From Pteria penguin (Eukaryota; Mollusca; Bivalvia; Pterioida; Pteriidae), in assembly GCA_035048485.1 (NCBI GenBank), contig CM068583.1, positions 65,778,306 through 65,842,305 on the forward strand: a stretch of 64,000 nucleotides of DNA. The letters are read 5' to 3'. Shown piece by piece: positions 31,051-44,600 of this stretch. Positions within the stretch are counted from its first letter, which is position 1. Every line of letters starts with the position of its first letter. The notes below the pieces were generated by a model. The model worked only from the letters and a program-made list of their open reading frames with translations. It was not told where the DNA came from and did no database searches. Both the position numbers and the translations under genes were made by a program.

Positions 31051-32254
31051 TTAGAACCAACTTAGGATAACTTACAAACTTTTCCCACTCAGTAATTTGA
31101 GGTTTTTTGTGTAAGTACTAAGGGTATTGAAAACTGGACTGTGGACATCCTTGGTGATGATGGTAATATTTGTTTCCATTAATTTAGTACTACAGTGTTC
31201 TAATATGCATGCCTGATTTGCGTTACTTTAGAGAATTTTGCAATTACACATCGCGATGAGTACTGTTGCAGCACTGGCAACCGAGCAGCAGAATCAGGGT
31301 CCCGCGCCATAAACTAAGAATATACTTAAGTCAAATATTTCATTTTAATTTAATCCATTATCAAACGTGCTAATAAAGTGCCATGCAGATTGGTTTAATT
31401 CTATTTATGGATAGAACAAAACACAATAAAATCTAGATCCCAGATATTAATTCATTGATGAACAAAAGAATATGAAATTTTGACTTAAGTATATTCTCAG
31501 TTTATGGCGCCGGACCCAGGACGTATATGAACGGGGAGTGAGGGGGAACCAAAACCGGTACATACATGTATATTTTTATACCAATATTCAGAATTTTTCC
31601 AAAGATTTTCAGAAATTATAAAAGATCAAAATATTCACTGTACATGTATTGAACAAAGCATAAAAAAGACACAAATGAACTTTCAAGAAAGAAAACATAA
31701 TTTAATGCATGTATCAATTTATCAACAATATGCAAGCATGTAAAATACCGTTCACAATTTATTATATAGCACCGGCTACCAGGTATGTATTGTGTTTTGA
31801 TTTGAATTAATTTTTGGTTGGCTTGTTGATTGATTGGTGTTTACTTTACTTTGAACAATTTTTCATTAATATCAAGGACATACACTAATATAGGTCCCTG
31901 GTTATATGCAGATAATATTTTGTTATTTCAGTTATAAGGTGACATAGAAGCAAGAGGTAACCAACTTCTTAAACATATCACAATCTAAGAATCGAACTTG
32001 AAACGTCAATGCTGCAAGCCAAAGGATTAGCAATGGGGATAAATATATATATGCGTGTATATTTGAATAACTGAAAATATATGCACTTATTACCTGACAA
32101 TACATCTGATACAAAATAACAGTATACGTTTGCTGTAACAAAGTGATGCAATTGCTAGACTTTATATGAGTTATGTATAGAACCACCAACTCAAGTAGAA
32201 AAACAAAATGTAAACTAAACACTGACAAATTTGAGCACCAGAATAATAGAATCT
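31051..32254. other. Non-coding stretch, nothing recognised
   Basis: No supported exon. A short reversed duplication appears to exist: TCAGGGTCCCGCGCCATAAA then CTAAGAATATACTTAAGTCA (about 31285-31332) is mirrored by TTGACTTAAGTATATTCTCA then GTTTATGGCGCCGGACCC (about 31479-31517), forming a ~230-bp inverted repeat. Confidence 0.5.
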
Positions 32255-32402
32255 AGCACTAGTTTGAGTTCCAGATAGAAAAAGATCAGTCGAGGGTTGG
32301 ATGAATCAACAAATCTCAACCGAGGAGTTAGCCGAGGTTGAGATATGTTGATTCATCCAGCCCGAGACTGATCTTTTTCTATCTGGAACTCAAACTAGTG
32401 CT
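32255..32402. repeat. 148-bp imperfect palindrome
   Basis: The left arm AGCACTAGTTTGAGTTCCAG then ATAGAAAAAGATCAGTC matches the inverse on the right, GACTGATCTTTTTCTATCTG then GAACTCAAACTAGTGCT. An inner part, TTGGATGAATCAACA / TGTTGATTCATCCAG and ATCTCAACC / GGTTGAGAT, surrounds a GAGGAGTTAGCC loop. Probably a foldback element or part of a larger one ending at GGTGCGAGAAATA (about 32737). Confidence 0.85.
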
Positions 32403-33012
32403 TGATTATTTTTCTCGCACCTCAGCAGCTCGATGTAGGCTGTAGCTATTTTTAATGTTTTTGTTTACTTCCTTTGATGGACGAATCACTGATTGAATAA
32501 AAAGATAGTCCACCGCAATAACATAAAACACCATGATATGCATGAAGAAACTTTATATTTTGAAAGTATTTTTCAACATTAAATTTAACGATAACACACA
32601 AAATCTTGTATGTTGTAATAAAAATCAAGTATTCTGCATTTGTTTGTTAACAATGCAGACGACGCGCGGAAGGATACAAAGTGTTCCGGATAGAATTTTC
32701 CAGTACTGATAAAAAACGGGATTAGTCGATCTCCGGTGCGAGAAATACCTTATCCCCTGCACAATATCGTTTGAAAAATATGTTTATATATGAAAATAAT
32801 TGATGAAAAACATTGATAAATTTTAATTATGCATGTCATGTACACAGTTCCTTTTTAAGTTCATAATGTTTTTCTATAATGTGAATTGGTCCCTTGGTTT
32901 GGAGAGAAAGCATATATATCCATAGCATACTTACAAACAGGATTTGAAATTTAGTGTAATATATTTTCACAGTAGTTTATTATTAGTAAAACTTGTACAG
33001 AAAAAGATTTTT
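32403..33012. other. Non-coding stretch, possible outer part of the palindromic element
   Basis: TTTCTCGCACCTC at 32410 and GGTGCGAGAAATA at 32737 are inverse matches about 330 bp apart, so this may be one TIR unit next to the palindrome. Otherwise nothing recognised. Confidence 0.4.
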
Positions 33013-33836
33013 AAGCAATGCCTAACATTGCATAACACACCAGTTGCTTAAACAGAAGTGGGAAACATAAGCACTGTGACCTTGATGTTGAAGATACCAC
33101 CTTGGTTCAAGGTTATGACACACACTTGGGTCCTAGGCAACAAATCTGTGAAATATTCAAATCCATGCAAGGGGTAAAGTTATGGCGTAGAAAAAGATTT
33201 ACCCATCGTGCATTTTGATCATGACCTTGCAGATATTGACTTGGTTCAAGGTCATGACAGTACCTTAGATCCTGGGAACAATTCTGTGAATATAATTCAA
33301 ATCCAAGTAAGGGGTAAAAAGTTATTACTTGGACAAAGATTTATCCATCATAAGCACTGTGGCCTCGATTTTTAGATATGACTTTGGCTCAAGGTCATGA
33401 CTCACCCTTAAGTCTAGAGCAACTATTCTGTGAATTTTTTTTTCAAATCCATGCAAAGGGTATAAAGTTATGGCCCAGAAAAGATTTACCCATTATGTGC
33501 AGTTTGACTTTGACCTTGCAAATATGACCTTCATTCAGATCAAAGTTATGGCCCGACAAAGATTTACCCATTATGCGCAGTTCGACTTTGACCTTGCAAA
33601 TATGACCTTCATTCAAGTAATGACACACCCTTGGGTCCTGGGCAACAAGTCTGTGAAACATTATTCAAATCCATGCATAGGATAAAAAGTTATGGTCCGG
33701 ACAATGATTTACCCATCATATGTATCCATGCTAGTGGTTAAAAATTATGGCTTGGACAAATTATAGCAGACAGACACTGGACAGACAACGTCATTACAAA
33801 ATATGCCCATCTGAAGATGGATATTTTAAACCTATA
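33013..33836 (+). mobile_element. Tandem-monomer element, GCAATGCC family, copy 1
   Basis: Starts with a short hairpin region, GCAATGCCTAACATTGCAT. About five ~150-bp monomers follow, each with 'tgaccttgcagatattgac', 'gtcctgggcaacaa' and 'attcaaatccatgcaa'. It ends with a GACAGACACTGGACAGAC tract and a hairpin-like ATGCCCATC/GATGGATAT. The same family is at 37303-38090. Confidence 0.75.
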
Positions 33837-35403
33837 TCATATATTCTTTAATCATAACAGAGGTACAAATGTACATACAATTACAATTTACATATGTTCT
33901 GTTTATTTAAATAGCCTAGAGGTCTAAACAAGCACCATCATTAAAACACCTCATATGATAGAAAAAGACATTATCATATTAAGTTATGCTTCATATGTGG
34001 CAAGCTTGTCGACTTGTTCAAAAGTGATATATATCAGTAATCAACTAGAATATACCCTACAGGACAAATATCCCTGCAATGGCAAAGTGTCCAATGTTAC
34101 TATGCATTGAGGTGTACCTCAATTCAACTTTCTAACTTTTGCAAATATTATTTAAGAATGTTGATGAGTACCGGTCTCTGCATTATGAATGACAACTTAT
34201 CACATGTATAAGAATGGAAAAATTGAGGTTATACAACTAAAGTTAAGATGGGAATGACAACACCCTATGGTGATATGGCAACATTCAAAGAACGAGTCAG
34301 TGAGTCAGTTAAAGAATCAGTATGGTACATCTTCTGATATTTACAGACAATAGCTAACATTTATCATCAATGGATCTGTCTGATAAGTAAGGTCACTCTC
34401 TATTATTCTTATACAATCAATTTACTATGTATGAGATTCCTTTGGTCTGGAAAGGCATATTGAAATCACTTGTATTTTGGTAAGTGTTGGAGTATCTATT
34501 TAAAATAAATATAATTACAGGAAGTTTGTATTTCAACACATAGAGATATATATGTACCAGCTAAATGACTTATCTATTGCAGGTAATATCCATGATTGCA
34601 TCCAGAACCAAGAGGTTATGATTTCAATTCAAAATCCAGATAGCAACTTACATAAGTTACAGTATATGTAGTACACTAATATCATGATAAGTAAATCATA
34701 CTCGCCTAATACTTTTAATCCCTAGTCCTATGTTACTTCCTGCTGTACTCAATTATTCTTTTATAAACATTAACATGTAGCAAAGAATAATAAATTCATC
34801 ATGTGTATCACACTATATATTTCAGTAATGTTTGGACATCTACTTTGTATAATGAGGTAAGATTTACATGTATCTCCTCTACTGAAGATGTGGTAACAAA
34901 CTCGTATCACTTCATCACATCAAGTTCATCAACTTGTTGTCTACACACATATATTGAGCACTTTTATATAAGTAAGAAGAGACCCTGCTTAATAAATGGA
35001 TTTCTAAAAGGCAAAATATATTAGATAAAACATCCTTATAAAAAAAACTATGATACTACTCTATATGGCAACAAAAATGCACTCAATTTTAGAGTGTACA
35101 ATGTAATATAGATATCACAGGTACACAAGATCAGACAGTAAGTACAAATACTCTTAAAATAAGAGTGATCTGACAAGAGATGTACACAAATGCAGGATTT
35201 AATATAATTATCAAAGATTTGTATAGCTCGGTTATAATGAATTGAATAAATTCAAATCTTTCAGTTTCTGGGGTTTTTTTTCCTTAATTTTTTTTTTTTT
35301 TGCATAAGGCATTAAATCACAGAATATACCTGTAATAAAATAAATTATATGCATCATGAAAAATAGTTCAATAAAGAAAATAAGTAGATGAAGAAATATG
35401 TAA
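33837..35403. other. 3' flank of MFSD13A, nothing else recognised
   Basis: Contains the presumed 3' UTR of MFSD13A. Minus-strand ATTAAA at about 35199-35194 and AATAAA at about 33907-33902 are candidate poly(A) signals; I cannot choose between them. Confidence 0.4.
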
Positions 35404-35636
35404 TTATATGATAGAATGCTCTGCACCTAATCTAACAGATTTTATCCAGCGCAGTCGACCACTGTGTAGAGTAAAACGAGACCAAACGACTAACTGAATT
35501 ATTGCACAAAAAATTGGAATGTAGACTAGTAAGTTGAAGCATCCCAGTCGATGTTGTTCCAATTCAGCTGGAGACATATTGGTCCTATCAACAGAAAGTG
35601 TTCCCACATTATTTCCAGTCCGGAAAATGTCATGAC
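35404..35636 (-). CDS. MFSD13A: MFSD13A last coding exon
   Basis: Acceptor ttctttccaatttcttccag-type pyrimidine tract before 35636. Residues 416-492: [10 protein letters not shown], then [39 protein letters not shown] and a TAA stop at 35406-35404. It is shorter than the human C-terminal exon because the Pro-rich loop is replaced by a short hydrophilic segment. Confidence 0.94.
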
Positions 35637-38600
35637 CTGGAAGAAATTGGAAAAGAAGAAATATCAATCATTTTAATGATTACTACATGTTTGAAATAAA
35701 AATGAACTAGAATTTTAATGTGTCAGTGCGACACAAATGCCCCCACTGGCAGCTAAGGTAGTGAAATATAATTATTGGAGAACTGATATTTGAAAATTCA
35801 AGAAATTTCTAATGTTCCAGGGCAATAACTCTGTAAGAAATTACTAGACTACACTCATACTCAATCCTGACCTGCATTTTCCCTTGATACATCTATATAC
35901 CCAATATCAATTTAATCCATCAAACCTTCAAAGAGAAAATGACAGAAAATTGCCATTCTAAAAAATTTTTCTATGTTCAAAGGCAATAACTCTGTCAGAA
36001 CTTACCAAACCACACCCATATCTGAACTTGACCTGCATTTTCCCTTGATAAATCTGTGTACCCAATATCAATTTAATCCATCAAACCTTTAAAGAGAAAA
36101 TATGTGGAAACTGGAGGATAACGGAATGACAGAATGATGGAACAGGGTAACACTACAAGTCCCCGGCTATTTCATGACGGGAGCATAAAAAGTGGTAATA
36201 TGAGAAATGTGTCTTATCTGTAACAAAACGTTCCATGTATCTTTGATACATTTACTCTCACTCTATGCAGCTTATCTCAAATTTCTGTGAACAAATATGG
36301 TACCTTCCTTGATACACATTCCCTTACCCTGGATCTACCCTGGAGTAGATCAAGCAAAAATAACAAAACTGAGAGGGATCTTGAGAACTTAGTTTTTGCC
36401 AAGTTTCATCAAAGTCAATAATAGCTTACTGATACAAAAAGACTGTGCATTTACCTTCCTTTTTGTAATCTTGAAAAGATTTCTTTTTAAAATCTGAAAA
36501 ATTAGTTTTAGTTTTCCATTCTTCAAAATAAATCAATTGCCTAAAATTTACACACCACACACAAAATTAAGGTGGTATAGCAATGTTTTTGTACAATGAG
36601 AAAGTTAAGAATATTATCTGCAAATACGGAAAACGACAAAGTCCAATGATACACAAAAATTTTAAACCAGATCAACAACATCATTGAAATAGTTCTTCTG
36701 CATTGAGAGTTTTGGTCTATTCAGTCAGTCTGAAGAAGTTTTTCCAAAGAAGGCACCTAGGACTAATGCCATGGATCTACCCTATGACAAATTTGGCAAA
36801 ATTACATAAACTCTTGTAAGAGATCTTGCATATTTCTTTTGTAGTGAGGTAAATCAAAGTCCTTCCATTAATCCCGAAGGAGATTTAAAATTTTTAAAAT
36901 TTATCACCTTAACCTAAAAATTACTTTGAATTTCACTTTTTCAATATGAAATTTATTTCCTTAAAATCAGGTAACATACACCACAGTAATCCATGATAGT
37001 CAATGTACAGTGATAAAATCAAGTATGAAATTGAAAAGAAAAAACATTAACTTTTCCAGATCTCTCTAGCTTATCAATTTATGCCTTTTATCTGAAAAAG
37101 AAAGTTATAAAAGGCAAATCCTCTGACTCTGAGTTCTATGTTCTTTGTTCCTTTAAAGGATCAGAGTGCAAAACAAAAAATTTGTAAAGCATCTTAATTA
37201 CTTTATTCATACCAATTTTCATAAAAATCTTTCCATTAGTTCTTAAGAAGAAATCAATCATATCTCTCCTCCTTTTTTTCGAATTAAGAAAGAGAAAGTG
37301 AAACAAGAGCAATGCCTAGCATGGCATAATACACCTGTCACTTACTTTGAAGGGATGAAATTGTAACCTTGACCTTGCAGATATAACCTTGGTTTAAGGT
37401 CCATATTAGGGTTAAAAAGTAGTGACCCAGACAAAGATTTAATACTCATAATATGCATAGTGACCTTCACCTTGCAGGTATGATCTTTTATTTTATTCAA
37501 GGGGCAGGCGTGGTGTAGTGGTTAAGTGCTTGGCTTGTGGCGCCGACGATCCGGGTTCGTTTCCCGGGTAGCGCCACTATGTTTAAGAGGTTGGTAACCT
37601 CCTGCTTCCATGTCACTATATAACTGAAATATTGTTGAAAGCGACGTAAAACACAATCAACCAACCAACCTTTTATTCAAAGTCATGACAGACCCTTGGG
37701 GTTTGCACAACAATTCTGTGAAATATTATTCAAATTCATGCAAGATTTAAAAAGTTATGGCCTGGACAAGAATGTAACTTGACCTTGCAGATATGACCTT
37801 GAAAATAGGGCTCATCCTCCAGTCATAAGAAACAAGTGTGTAAAGTTTATAAGTTTGAAAGTTATGGTATAAAAGGTTTGGTCTGTATCTAGTTTACAAA
37901 TTGCATTTCAATTTTTTTTATTTTTGCCCCCAAAATGACCTTGACCTTTGACCTTGATGATGAAAAATCCATAGGGTTCATCCTCGTGCCATAAGAAATA
38001 GTATGAAAGTCCTAGCCTGTATAGTATTAACAAGGTGCAGACAGACCCACAGAGCCATACCATAAAACATCCATCTACAACAGGCAGATTAAACTGAGAA
38101 TTAATTTGGGAGTTCAATACTTTACATTTATATATGTATATTAATTTACTTAATCCAAAAATTTTACTTCAAATTTTTCCAAATCGACTTTATCCTCACA
38201 TCTTTCTAGAATCTTTAGTTTTTCAATTTATGCAACACAATTGAAGAAGATTTTCAAAGGAGGGTATCCTCTTTAATACTCTTTGCCAAACCCTGGATCC
38301 ATCCCAGGAGCTATCTAAATAAACTAGAGTCCAAAGTGGGACTTAGTAGAAACCATTGCACATAATGATATTAAACAACAATGCTAGTAGGTGGCCATAA
38401 GTCTTTAGTTTCTTTAAAGTTTTTAAAACATCTAAAACTGTACAGGACCATCTTTATTTAATAAATACCAGGTTTCCTTAAAATCAATCTAGAAATACTG
38501 ATGAAAAGTGGAAGATGTGAAAAATTAAACCCTAACCCCCTTCCTTCCTTTGCAATCTTCAATAATTCTATGACAAAAGCATTCCTTTAATTACTTCTGG

Positions 38601-41600
38601 CTAAAATACAGTAATTAAAAGAATCAAAAATCAGCCAATAGAAAAATATTTATGAAATGCTTTATTGCATTAAATTGACAAAGTCCAAAAGTACCCCCCG
38701 GTAAGTCAAAAAGGAATACAGTATTATTATTCGGACTAAAAATCCAGCGACACTTCTTCACACATCCATCTATGTCACTGATATACCTGTATTTAGTTTG
38801 TCTCTATATACAGCGGTTCTGAAAAAGAATAGAGAGTACTGTCTATAACTCTGGTGGTGCCACACGTTGACAGATCCAGAAGAAAAACAATTATATTTGT
38901 AGGGGACTTATAGTACTTTATTTCTATTAAGTTTCATCACAATCCATTGAGTTGTTCCAGAATAAAATTCTAAAATGTGGAAAAAATACCCCCACTACCT
39001 TTTGCAAACTTCAAAAATTCATGAAAGTTTGTCGTATTTGAAAAATAATATTTTTACTATATATTGGCTAAAATAAGCATTTCCATGCATCAAAAATCAA
39101 CCATAGGGAAAATGCCGATGAAAACCATGTGTATTTTGAAAATGTTTTAGTCCGAAAAAGATTTCAAATACACGTCAAAAACTATGCATCTGATTTCAAC
39201 AAAATGAATAAACTTGAAAAAAAACATTCTTTTAGATAACTCAAATGCTATTAGTTTTATTAGTCATACAGTGATTCTGGAGAAAGAAAATTTCAAAGAG
39301 GGGTACCCTGTGAGACTTATTTAAAGCCATGGTTGTGCAACATGTCAACGGATTTGGACGAAATGAGCAAAACTTGGTAAAAGACCTTTAGCACTTCATG
39401 TACAGCAAGTTTCATAAAATCCTCAAGCGACTTTGAAGAAGAAGTTGAAAATGTTAAAGGTTTACACACAGGCAGACAGACGGATGGATGGATGACGACG
39501 AACAAGTGATCAGAATAGTTCACTTGTGCTTTAAGCTATGGTGAGCTAAAAACACAAAATGAAATGAGGACCTTGAGTACATATGGACAGCATACTATGT
39601 GTAATCACAATAACTCACTGGAGCCTTTGGTTCAGGTAAGCTGAAAACTGATAAAACAGAGATGTGACAGATAGACATACAAATGGAGAGGCAAAGGACA
39701 AAATTATTGTTCACAAGAGACAAATAGGTGGCATAAAATGGCTTATATTACTCTTTGGAGCATCTATTCCTCAATCAAAAACATCTGGCTGCTCAGAAAA
39801 AATTGTAAATACATATATAAAATTTTCAATTTAATCCTTAAAATACATATTTTCTCATGAAAGTTGGCAAATAAATACTTTTTATGGAATCTTATCAATT
39901 GTGTGCTAAAAAACTTTTAAAAGTTTGTTATGCTGTATAATGAAATGAAAAACATTTCTGCTTCACCAGATTTGAACCTCTAACCTTCAAAATGCCACAA
40001 TAGGCCTATTTCTACTAACAAGAGGCCCAAGTGGGCCTATATCGCTCACCTGAGTACCTAGATTATCAGTCATGCATGAAGGAAGAATTCATTTATTTTT
40101 GCATTAATGTGACTAAGTCAAAACAGATGTTGAAAATATGTCAAATTTTATTTCAGGCTAGAATAAAAAACAACACTTTTTTGCACATCCATTCAGGTGA
40201 TTTTGATATTAAGCATTTCCTTTGTCTCTGCAAGAAGTCATTCAGGGCAACAAGTTAGTCATTTTCTTTAGGTGGGGCCTTTTGTTGACTGATTTCAAGT
40301 CTGGGTCATGAACAACAATTGTTTCAAATATTGTCCAGATCTAACTTAAAATTGCCTAATTTCATATGTTGAGTGTTGAGAAACATCTAAAAACTTATTT
40401 AGATGTGTAAAGAAATGAAAAAAAAATTTTGACCACAGCTGGATTTGAACCGCTACTCTCCATATTTCAATTACCAAGTGGTATATGTACTATTGTGAGA
40501 ACTGCTTTTTAGACATGGTGGCATTATCTGTTAACCAATTTGGATGAAATTTACCAAATTGATAGAGGACTTTTAGTACTTCATGTATTCCATGTTTCAT
40601 TAAAATCTTTCGTGTGGTATAACAGCAGAAGTGAAAAATGTGATTGAATTGTTCCTATACACCCTCATTTGGAAGTCTTAAAAAATTCATAGAAAATCCA
40701 AAAATTGAGATATTGACAAAATTCTTTCAACGTAACAATCCTTACCATAATTATGATCACAATAGTCCATAAGAAATCATCATCAATTAACTAGGAAATA
40801 TGACACTTTTTTCTGCATTAAATCACCAAGTCCAAAGAAATGTCGAAAAAAATTCTAAAATTTGATTTTGGAAGGGAACCAAAATGACAATACATCTTCA
40901 CTCATCCCTCTAGATCATTTCTATGCATTCTGTTTGTCTCTGTATACAGCCCGTATGAAAAAGAATATTGTTAAACGAGGGAACTCTTTTGTGACCTACT
41001 CTTGACTATGGTGGCGCCACCTGTAAAGAGGTCTGGACAAAAACAAGAGAATTTGAAGAGGATCATAAGTGACTTATTTCTACCAAGATTTATTAAAATC
41101 CTTCAAACAGTTTTGTAGAAAAAGTTGAAAATGTGAAAAATGGCCAAACCCCCCCCCCCCCTTTTTTTTTTGGAAGTCTTAAACGTAAAATTCCTAATTT
41201 CATATGTTGAGTGTTGAGAAACATCTAAAAACTTATCTAGATGTGTAAAAAAAAAAAAAAAATTTTTTGACCACAGCAGGATTTGAACCGCTACTCTCCA
41301 TATTTCAATTACCAAGTGGTATATGTACCATTGTGAGACCTACTTTTAGACATGGTGGCATTATCTGTTAACCAATTTGGATGATCCGCACAAAAAACAA
41401 AACCTTTGAAAAGGACTATGAGTACTTGCATCCTACCCAGTTTTATCACAATCCTTCAAGTTTTTCTTTTGATCAATTTTAATTTATTAAAAATTGTCCC
41501 CCCCCCCCCCCCCCCCTTTTCTTGGAAGTCTTAAAAACTTCATAAAAAATTCAAAAATCGAGATATTGAAAAAATTGCTTCGCACCAGCATTCCTTACCA

Positions 41601-44600
41601 TAGAAATGATTAAATGAAACCAAATGAATGCATCAATGTTTACTAAAAGAAAATAATAACTCTTTAATGCATTAAAATAACAAAGTCCAAAATAAAAATG
41701 AAAAAACGTCAAAAATTTGATTTCGGAATGGAACCAAAAATATCAACACTTCTTCCCATATGCCTCTAAATCATTCCTATGCAGTCGGTTTGTCGCTGTA
41801 TGCACCCGATCTGAATAAGAAGTTTGTCAAAGGAGGGTACCCTCTGTGACCTACTTTTGTCTGTGGTGGTGCCACCTGTTCATGGATCCTGACAAAGATG
41901 ACCACATTTGTCGGGGACCTTGAGTATTTGATGCATGCCAAGTTTCATTGAATTCCAGCATGTGGTTCCGAAGAAAAAGTTCAAACTGTGAAATGTTTAC
42001 ACCAATTATCCCACCCCCCTTTTTCTTGAAAATCTTAAAAAATTCATAAAAAATCCAAAACATAAAATATTGAAAAATTTTCTTCGCAGTAGTTTTTCTT
42101 ACCATCAAAATGATCAAATTAAACCAAATTAATGTATCAATGTTTACTAAAAGAAAAAAATACCTCTTTTCTGCATTAAAACTACCAAGTACAAAAAAAC
42201 GTCAAAAAAACGTCAAAAATTTGATTTCGGAACGGAACCAAAAATAACAACACTTCTTCACACATCCCTCTAGATCATTCCTATGCATTCGGTTTGTCTC
42301 TGTATGCCCCCGGTCTGAAGAAGAAGTTTGTCAAAGGAGGGTACCCTCTTTGACCTACTTTTGCCTGTGGTGGCGCCACCTGTTGATGAATCCGGACGAA
42401 AAACAACAACACTTGTAGGGGACCATGAGTACTACATGCTTATCAAGTTTCATCAAATTCTGTTCAGTGGTTCTGGAGAAGAAGTCGAAAATGTGAAAAG
42501 TTAACGACGGACGACGGACGACGGACGACGGACGACAGACGACAGACGACGGACGGACGACGGACGACGGACGACGGACGGTGATTGATCACAATAGCTC
42601 ACTTGAGCCTTTGGCTCAGGTGAGTTAAAAATGATGAAAAAAAAAAACAAACAAGTTTTGACATGAAACTTTGAAATAACTCTCAAAATTGACATTCTCA
42701 AATACATGCATATGCTAGCAAATAAATGTTTTTTGTGCCTTTCTGTGTTGAATAAGTCAAGAAAATGACATTAAATGTATGAAAATGTAAAAGTCAAGAA
42801 AGAGGAAAAAAAAGTGCCAAAATTTGATTTTGAAAATGCAGTAAAAACAGAACTTCTTCTTAAGACAACTTTCTAGATCACTCTGGTGCCTTTCTTTGTT
42901 CATATCTGCAGTCTGTCTGTGAAAAAAGTTTGTCAAAGGAGGGTACCTAGCTCTCTAGGGCCTATGCTGCTCTGCCCTGGATCTACTCCTCAACAGATCT
43001 GGCCAAAAAAAACAAACACTTGTTGGGGACTTTGAATAATTCATCCATATCAAGTTTCATCAAAATCCTTTCAATGGTTCTAAAGAAGAGTCAAGAGATG
43101 CAAAAAGTATAAATTTACAGACGGATAAACAAAACAAGAGGCCCAAGTGGGCCTATATCGCTCACCTGAGTACCTAGATTATCAGTCATGCATGAAGGAA
43201 GAATTCATTTATTTTTGCATTAATGTGACTAAGTCAACACAGATGTGGAAAATATGTCAAATTTTATTTCAGACTAGAATAAAAAACAACACTTTCATGT
43301 ACATCCATTCAGGTGATTTTGATATTAAGCATTTCCTTTGTCTCTGCAAGAAGTCATTCAGGGCAACAAGTTAGTCATTTTCTTTAGGTGGGGCCTTTTG
43401 TTGACTGATTTCAAGTCTGGGTCATGAACAACAATTGTTTCAAATATTGTCCAGATCTAACTTAAAATTGCCTAATTTCATATGTTGAGTGTTGAGAAAC
43501 ATCTAAAAACTTATTTAGATGTGTAAAGAAATGAAAAAAAAAATTTTGACCACAGCTGGATTTGAACCGCTACTCTCCATATTTCAATTACCAAGTGGTA
43601 TATGTACTATTGTGAGAACTGCTTTTTAGACATGGTGGCATTATCTGTTATCCAATTTGGATGAAATTTACCAAATTGATAGAGGACTTTTAGTACTTCA
43701 TGTATTCCATGTTTCATTAAAATCTTTCATGTGGTATAACAGCAGAAGTGAAAAATGTGATTGAATTGTTCCTATACACCCTCATTTGGAAGTCTTAAAA
43801 AATTCATAGAAAATCCAAAAATTGAGATATTGACAAAATTCTTTCAAAGTAACAATCCTTACCATAATTATGATCACAATAGTCCATAAGAAATCATCAT
43901 TATCAATTAACTAGGAAATATGACACTTTTTTCTGCATTGAATCACCAAGTCCAAAGAAATGTCGAAAAAAATTCTAAAATTTGATTTTGGAAGGGAACC
44001 AAAATGACAATACATCTTCACTCATCCCTCTAGATCATTTCTTTGCATTCTGTTTGTCTCTGTATACAGTCCGTATGAAAAAGAATATTGTTAAACGAGG
44101 GAACTCTTTTGTGACCTACTCTTGACTATGGTGGCGCCACCTGTAAAGAGGTCTGGACGAAAACAACAGAATTTGAAGAGGATCATAAGTGACTTATTTC
44201 TACCAAGATTTATTAAAATCCTTCAAACAGTTTTGTAGAAAAAGTTGAAAATGTGAAAAATGGCCCAAACCCCCCCCCACCCCCACCCACCCCCCCCCCC
44301 CCCTTTTTTTTTTGGAAGTCTTAAATGTAAAATTCCTAATTTCATATGTTGAATGTTGAGAAACATCTAAAAACTTATTTAGATGTGTAAAAAACAAAAA
44401 AAATTTTTTGACCACAGCTGGATTTGAACCGCTACTCTCCATATTTCAATTACCAAGTGGTATATGTACCATTGTGAGACCTACTTTTAGACATGGTGGC
44501 ATTATCTGTTAACCAATTTGGATGATCCGCACAAAAAACAAAACCTTTGAAAAGGACTATGAGTACTTGCATCCTACCCAGTTTTATCACAATCCTTCAA

